A stretch of 9,080 nucleotides of DNA. Source: Planctomycetaceae bacterium (GTDB lineage Bacteria > Planctomycetota > Planctomycetia > Pirellulales > Pirellulaceae). The notes beneath the pieces are model-generated. The model saw nothing but the letters and a program-made list of their open reading frames with translations, searched no databases and had not been told where the DNA came from. Where the stretch lies: contig PADE01000039.1 in NCBI GenBank assembly GCA_002702965.1, forward strand, positions 2,629-11,708, read 5' to 3'. Numbering within the stretch: the first letter of the stretch is position 1; each line of letters opens with the position of its first letter. This document shows positions 5,886 through 9,080 of the stretch, one piece after another. Position numbers and translations under genes: made by a program.

Positions 5886-8576
5886 TCAGCGGTCCTGGCG
5901 TAGAGCTGCCTGAGCGGCGGCGAGGCGGGCAATGGGTACTCGGAACGGAGAACAACTGACGTAATCGAGTCCGACTCGGTGACAAAAATCGATCGACGCC
6001 GGATCGCCGCCGTGTTCGCCACAAATGCCGACTTTGAGGTCGCCACGTGTGGCGCGCCCTTTTTCCACACCCATGGAGACGAGTTGTCCCACACCTGTCT
6101 GATCGAGCGACTGAAAGGGGTCGCAGGGGAGAAGTTCCTGACGCAGGTAGTCCGGTAAGAAACCATTGATGTCATCGCGGCTGTAGCCGAAGGTCATCTG
6201 GGTCAGATCATTCGTGCCGAAGCTGAAAAAATCAGCGTGATCTGCCACTTCATCGGCCGTCAAGGCGGCCCGGGGAATCTCGATCATCGTACCGATCAGA
6301 ATAGCCAGCTTGCCCTTGTATTTCCTGGCGTTACGGGTTTCCCGGATCTTGGTCTCCGTCCGGGATCGCAACAGCGCGAGTTCGGCGGCGGTGCCGACCA
6401 GCGGGATCATGATTTCGGCGCGGGCGTCGATACGCTTCTTCTTGCACGTGATGGCCGCTTCGACGATCGCCTGAACCTGCATTTCCAGAATTTCCGGATA
6501 CGTGACACTCAAACGGCAGCCCCGGTGGCCGAGCATTGGATTCTGCTCGTGGAGTTGGTTGACGCGCGATTTGACCTCGGCGGTGGGCACGCCCAATAAC
6601 TTTGCCATCTCGGCCTGCGCCTTGGGGTCATGGGGCAGAAATTCGTGGAGTGGGGGATCGAGCAATCGCACGGTCACCGGGAGCCCTTTCATAGCGGTGA
6701 AGATGCCAACAAAATCCCGCCGCTGAAAGGGGAGCAGTTTACGGAGCGATTTGCGCCGATCGGATTCGCTGTCGGCCAGGATCATCTGCCGCATCGCGGT
6801 GATTCGGTCGTCTTGAAAAAACATATGTTCGGTTCGGCACAGGCCGATTCCCTCAGCGCCGAATTGTCGGGCGCGCCGAGCATCTTCGGGCGTATCTGCA
6901 TTGGTGCGGACCAGCAACCGGCGCGTTTCGTCTGACCATTTCATGATCCGCGCAAAATCTCCTGAGAGCGCGGGCTCCGTAGTGGCGATGCGACCGACCA
7001 TGACCTCGCCCGTTGATCCATCGATCGAGAGTGTGTCTTTGTGGCTGAAAGTCTCCCCGGCGACGGTGATTTTGCGAGCCTTTTCATTGATTTGCACCGC
7101 CCCCGCGCCGGCCACGCAACAGCGCCCCCAGCCGCGGGCGACGACGGCCGCGTGGCTGGTCATTCCACCGGTGCTGGTGAGAATTCCCGCTGCGCTGTGC
7201 ATTCCATCGATGTCCTCGGGGCTGGTTTCGTTGCGCACCAGTAGGACCGACTCGCCAGCCTCAGTGCGTTGCACGGCTTCCTCGGCGGAAAACGCCAGTT
7301 TGCCAACCGCGGCTCCCGGGGAGGCGGGCAGGCCCTGAGTGAGGACGTCGGCTTTGGACTGGGCGACGGGGTCAAAACTGGGCAGTAGCAATTGGGTCAG
7401 ATCGTTCGCTGGGATTCGGTTCAGCGCGGTCGGTCGGTCGATCAGTTTTTCCTTGACCATATCGCAGGCGACTTTGACGGCGGCCGCGCCGGTCCGTTTG
7501 CCGTTGCGTGTCTGCAGCATGAACAGCGAGCCTCGCTCGATCGTGAATTCGATGTCCTGCATGTCGCGGTAATGTTTTTCGAGGATCTGCTTGATTTCGA
7601 GCAACTGCTTGTGGACGCGGCGTCCGATGTCTGGCATCTGGGTCGCACGCCAGTCGGGCATTTCCGCAACAGGCTGTGGAGTGCGGATGCCGGCGACCAC
7701 ATCCTCGCCTTGCGCGTTGACCAGAAATTCACCATAAAACTTGTTTTCTCCGGTTGATGGATTGCGCGTAAATGCGACGCCGGTGCCGGAGTCTTCTCCC
7801 ATGTTTCCGTAGACCATCGACTGGACGTTGACCGCGGTCCCCAGCAGTCCTTGGATATTTTCTACCTCTCGGTAGCGAATGGCGCGCGGCGTGTGCCAGC
7901 TCTTAAACACCGCTTCGATCGCCAGGATCAACTGCTGAAACGGATCTTGGGGAAAATCGGTTTTGGTATGGCGGCGGTAGACTCTTTTGTAGGCTGTGCA
8001 GAGTTCTTCCAGACCTTCCGTGGGGACATCGGTGTCCAGCTGGACGCGGTGCTTTTTCTTGATTCTCGCGAAGGCCTCTTCGAAGTGCTCGTGTTCGACA
8101 CCCATCACCACGCCCCCGAACATATTGATCAGACGGCGGTACGCGTCGTACGCAAAACGTGGGTTGTCGGAAGCGGTTGCCAACCCCGCGGTCGATTCGT
8201 CGGTCAGACCCAGATTGAGAATGGTGTCCATCATGCCAGGCATCGAAACCGCTGCCCCGCTGCGCACCGAGACCAACAGCGGGTTGCGACCGTCACCAAA
8301 TCGCTTATTCAATTCCCGTTCGAGGGTCCGGATGTTTTTCTTGACCTGCGCGATGAGTGCGGGCGGCAAAATTTGGCCGTCGCGATAGTACTGAGCGCAG
8401 CAGTCGGTGGTAATCGTAAAACCGGGAGGGACTGGCAAACCGAGTCCGGTCATCTCCGCCAGGTTGGCTCCCTTGCCACCCAGTAACTCGCGCATCGAAC
8501 CGTCCCCATCCGTGCGGGAATTGCCAAAATAGTAGGTGGTCTTTCCACCGGACCGGGGTGACTTAGGCTTGGCCAT
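5886..8576 (-). CDS. ppdK: Pyruvate, phosphate dikinase
   Basis: PPDK interconverts pyruvate, ATP and phosphate with phosphoenolpyruvate, AMP and pyrophosphate in the cytoplasm, serving gluconeogenesis or PPi-linked glycolysis. The product has 896 residues, normal for the family. The N-terminal nucleotide-binding part opens with TYYFGN and ELLGGKGANLAEMTGLGLPVPPGF. The central domain carries GGMTSHAAVVARGWGRCCV with the phosphohistidine His475. The C-terminal PEP/pyruvate barrel shows Arg581 (LCRTEHMFF), Arg637 (VRLLDPPLHEF), Glu766 (GTMIEIPRA), Asn789-Asp790 (FGTNDLTQ) and Cys852 (CGEHGGDP). These sit at a constant offset of 20-21 from the Clostridium symbiosum residues His455, Arg561, Arg617, Glu745, Asn768, Asp769 and Cys831, so the enzyme appears intact. 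I chose ATG 8576 because MAKPKS leads straight into the conserved start. The frame stays open to a GTG at 8699, but that extension has no family character. No strong Shine-Dalgarno is seen. The next gene downstream is 132 bases away. Confidence 0.97.
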   Translation of the reverse strand: MAKPKSPRSGGKTTYYFGNSRTDGDGSMRELLGGKGANLAEMTGLGLPVPPGFTITTDCCAQYYRDGQILPPALIAQVKKNIRTLERELNKRFGDGRNPLLVSVRSGAAVSMPGMMDTILNLGLTDESTAGLATASDNPRFAYDAYRRLINMFGGVVMGVEHEHFEEAFARIKKKHRVQLDTDVPTEGLEELCTAYKRVYRRHTKTDFPQDPFQQLILAIEAVFKSWHTPRAIRYREVENIQGLLGTAVNVQSMVYGNMGEDSGTGVAFTRNPSTGENKFYGEFLVNAQGEDVVAGIRTPQPVAEMPDWRATQMPDIGRRVHKQLLEIKQILEKHYRDMQDIEFTIERGSLFMLQTRNGKRTGAAAVKVACDMVKEKLIDRPTALNRIPANDLTQLLLPSFDPVAQSKADVLTQGLPASPGAAVGKLAFSAEEAVQRTEAGESVLLVRNETSPEDIDGMHSAAGILTSTGGMTSHAAVVARGWGRCCVAGAGAVQINEKARKITVAGETFSHKDTLSIDGSTGEVMVGRIATTEPALSGDFARIMKWSDETRRLLVRTNADTPEDARRARQFGAEGIGLCRTEHMFFQDDRITAMRQMILADSESDRRKSLRKLLPFQRRDFVGIFTAMKGLPVTVRLLDPPLHEFLPHDPKAQAEMAKLLGVPTAEVKSRVNQLHEQNPMLGHRGCRLSVTYPEILEMQVQAIVEAAITCKKKRIDARAEIMIPLVGTAAELALLRSRTETKIRETRNARKYKGKLAILIGTMIEIPRAALTADEVADHADFFSFGTNDLTQMTFGYSRDDINGFLPDYLRQELLPCDPFQSLDQTGVGQLVSMGVEKGRATRGDLKVGICGEHGGDPASIDFCHRVGLDYVSCSPFRVPIARLAAAQAALRQDR

Positions 8577-8853
8577 CAAATGTCTCACTGTTGAGGAACG
8601 TCGGAGTGTGAAGCCCCGTCTCAAGGCGATCCCGCGGGGGGAGTCTTCGATCGTGTGCGCGGGGAGGCCGCATGCGCGAGCTGTGGGAGCCGGTGGCACC
8701 GGTCACCGGAAAGGCGGTGCTGCCCAGGACCGGCAAAATCCCCACTACAGGTCAGTCCTCGCCCCACCATTGCCAGCCAGAGAGGACGTTGTCAGATACG
8801 CCCGAGAAACGTTGTTTCGGGCATGACGGATCGGAACGACCCCGCCTGAGGGG
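8577..8853 (-). other. Long probable ppdK leader with several hairpin-forming repeats
   Basis: No convincing gene lies here. Visible structure includes a bulged hairpin at 8801-8821 (CCCG-AG-AAAC, loop GTT, GTTTCGGG) and a short CCGGTG (8690-8695) / CACCGG (8704-8709) inverted repeat with a further CACCGG copy at 8697-8702 between them. A small ACCCC/GGGGT stem lies near 8840-8855, at the presumed transcription start. I do not recognise a known riboswitch class. Confidence 0.35.
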
Positions 8854-8859
8854 GTGCGC

Positions 8860-8888
8860 AGTGTATCAGTGAGTGAAAAGCGGGTCAA
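8860..8888 (-). promoter_or_regulatory. Candidate sigma70 promoter of ppdK
   Basis: On the minus strand TTGACC (8888-8883) is followed after 17 bases by TACACT (8865-8860), matching five and four of six consensus positions. Transcription would begin near 8853, leaving an untranslated leader of roughly 275 bases before the ATG at 8576. No better box pair was noticed closer to the gene. Confidence 0.45.
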
Positions 8889-9080
8889 GCAACGGCCCCG
8901 GTGGCGTCGCGCGAATTTGGCAAGCCCACTACCTGGGCCGGTCTCGAAGCGCGGCGTCGGTGGTCGTATTCGGTCGCGACCGTGGCCGTTAGAATTAAGG
9001 CTTGTTTGCTGTCGATTCTGTCCGGCTGCTGGCGGTCGATACCGAACAACGCATGCCAACAACAACGCATGCCAACAACA
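8889..9080. other. Right-end region without a convincing gene
   Basis: Frames reading through here, such as a 106-codon minus frame from 9065 to 8745, are rich in Arg, Pro and Thr, match no family I know and run through the candidate ppdK promoter. A short AT-rich patch (about 8990-9008) could belong to a promoter of a gene beyond the window, but no paired boxes stand out. Confidence 0.5.
9045..9080. repeat. 16-bp tandem repeat running off the right edge
   Basis: The unit GCATGCCAACAACAAC occupies 9051-9066 and begins again at 9067, with all 14 visible bases identical before the window ends. Six bases before the first unit also fit the register, giving about 2.25 copies. Each unit contains the palindrome GCATGC and a run of AAC triplets. 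The full copy number cannot be seen. Confidence 0.8.

Noticed and set aside
7851..8486. 211-codon plus-strand frame
   Set aside because: It lies wholly inside ppdK on the opposite strand. The ppdK reading has unmistakable conserved motifs, so this is a shadow of GC-rich codon use.
8577..8699. In-frame N-terminal extension of ppdK back to a GTG at 8699
   Set aside because: The added 41 residues have no family character, and PPDK proteins normally begin just before the TYYFGN/KGANLAEM region. ATG 8576 gives a standard length.
8745..9065. 106-codon minus-strand frame upstream of ppdK
   Set aside because: It is Arg/Pro/Thr-rich, matches no family I recognise, and runs across the candidate ppdK promoter.

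Overview
The window looks like ordinary chromosomal DNA from a GC-rich planctomycete, most likely of the Pirellula/Rhodopirellula type. That assignment rests on recognition, not on a search. The clues are an exported beta-propeller protein beginning WPQWGGPDRN just after its signal peptide, a secreted protein with a CDTPVYRYAMYRW-type N-terminus, a lipoprotein beginning CGTTKTQKATEQLLLSDAID, a scarcity of Shine-Dalgarno sites, and heavy use of GTG and TTG starts. I see no mobile element, tRNA, rRNA, CRISPR array or phage gene.

Layout from left to right. A truncated minus-strand secreted protein runs off the left edge (1-512). A divergent intergenic region (513-855) holds an AT-rich promoter-like islet and a perfect 12-bp inverted repeat. 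A plus-strand exported isoaspartyl peptidase/L-asparaginase follows (856-2004) and converges, with 8 bp between, on a minus-strand exported PQQ-like beta-propeller protein (2013-3263). Back to back with that is a plus-strand ArsC/YfgD-type thioredoxin-fold protein (3449-3790). The two share a 185-bp gap containing overlapping divergent promoter-like boxes. It converges, with 17 bp between, on a minus-strand block that reads, in transcription order, pyruvate phosphate dikinase (8576-5886), a lipoprotein of unknown function (5753-4887) and a family 9 glycosyltransferase (4863-3808). The right end (8577-9080) holds a probable ppdK promoter with a long leader, and a short tandem repeat that runs off the edge.

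How the genes may work together. The lipoprotein and the glycosyltransferase are 23 bp apart behind a good sigma70-like promoter, so they probably form a two-gene envelope transcription unit. PPDK interconverts pyruvate and phosphoenolpyruvate and looks like an independent central-carbon gene. The asparaginase and the beta-propeller protein both appear to be exported, but nothing in the sequence ties them into one pathway.

I did not find a convincing new multi-gene system. The best leads are small: a perfect tandem duplication of a 14-bp block carrying the ribosome-binding site of the lipoprotein gene, the inverted repeat ahead of the asparaginase, the long leader of ppdK, and the uncharacterised lipoprotein/glycosyltransferase pair.
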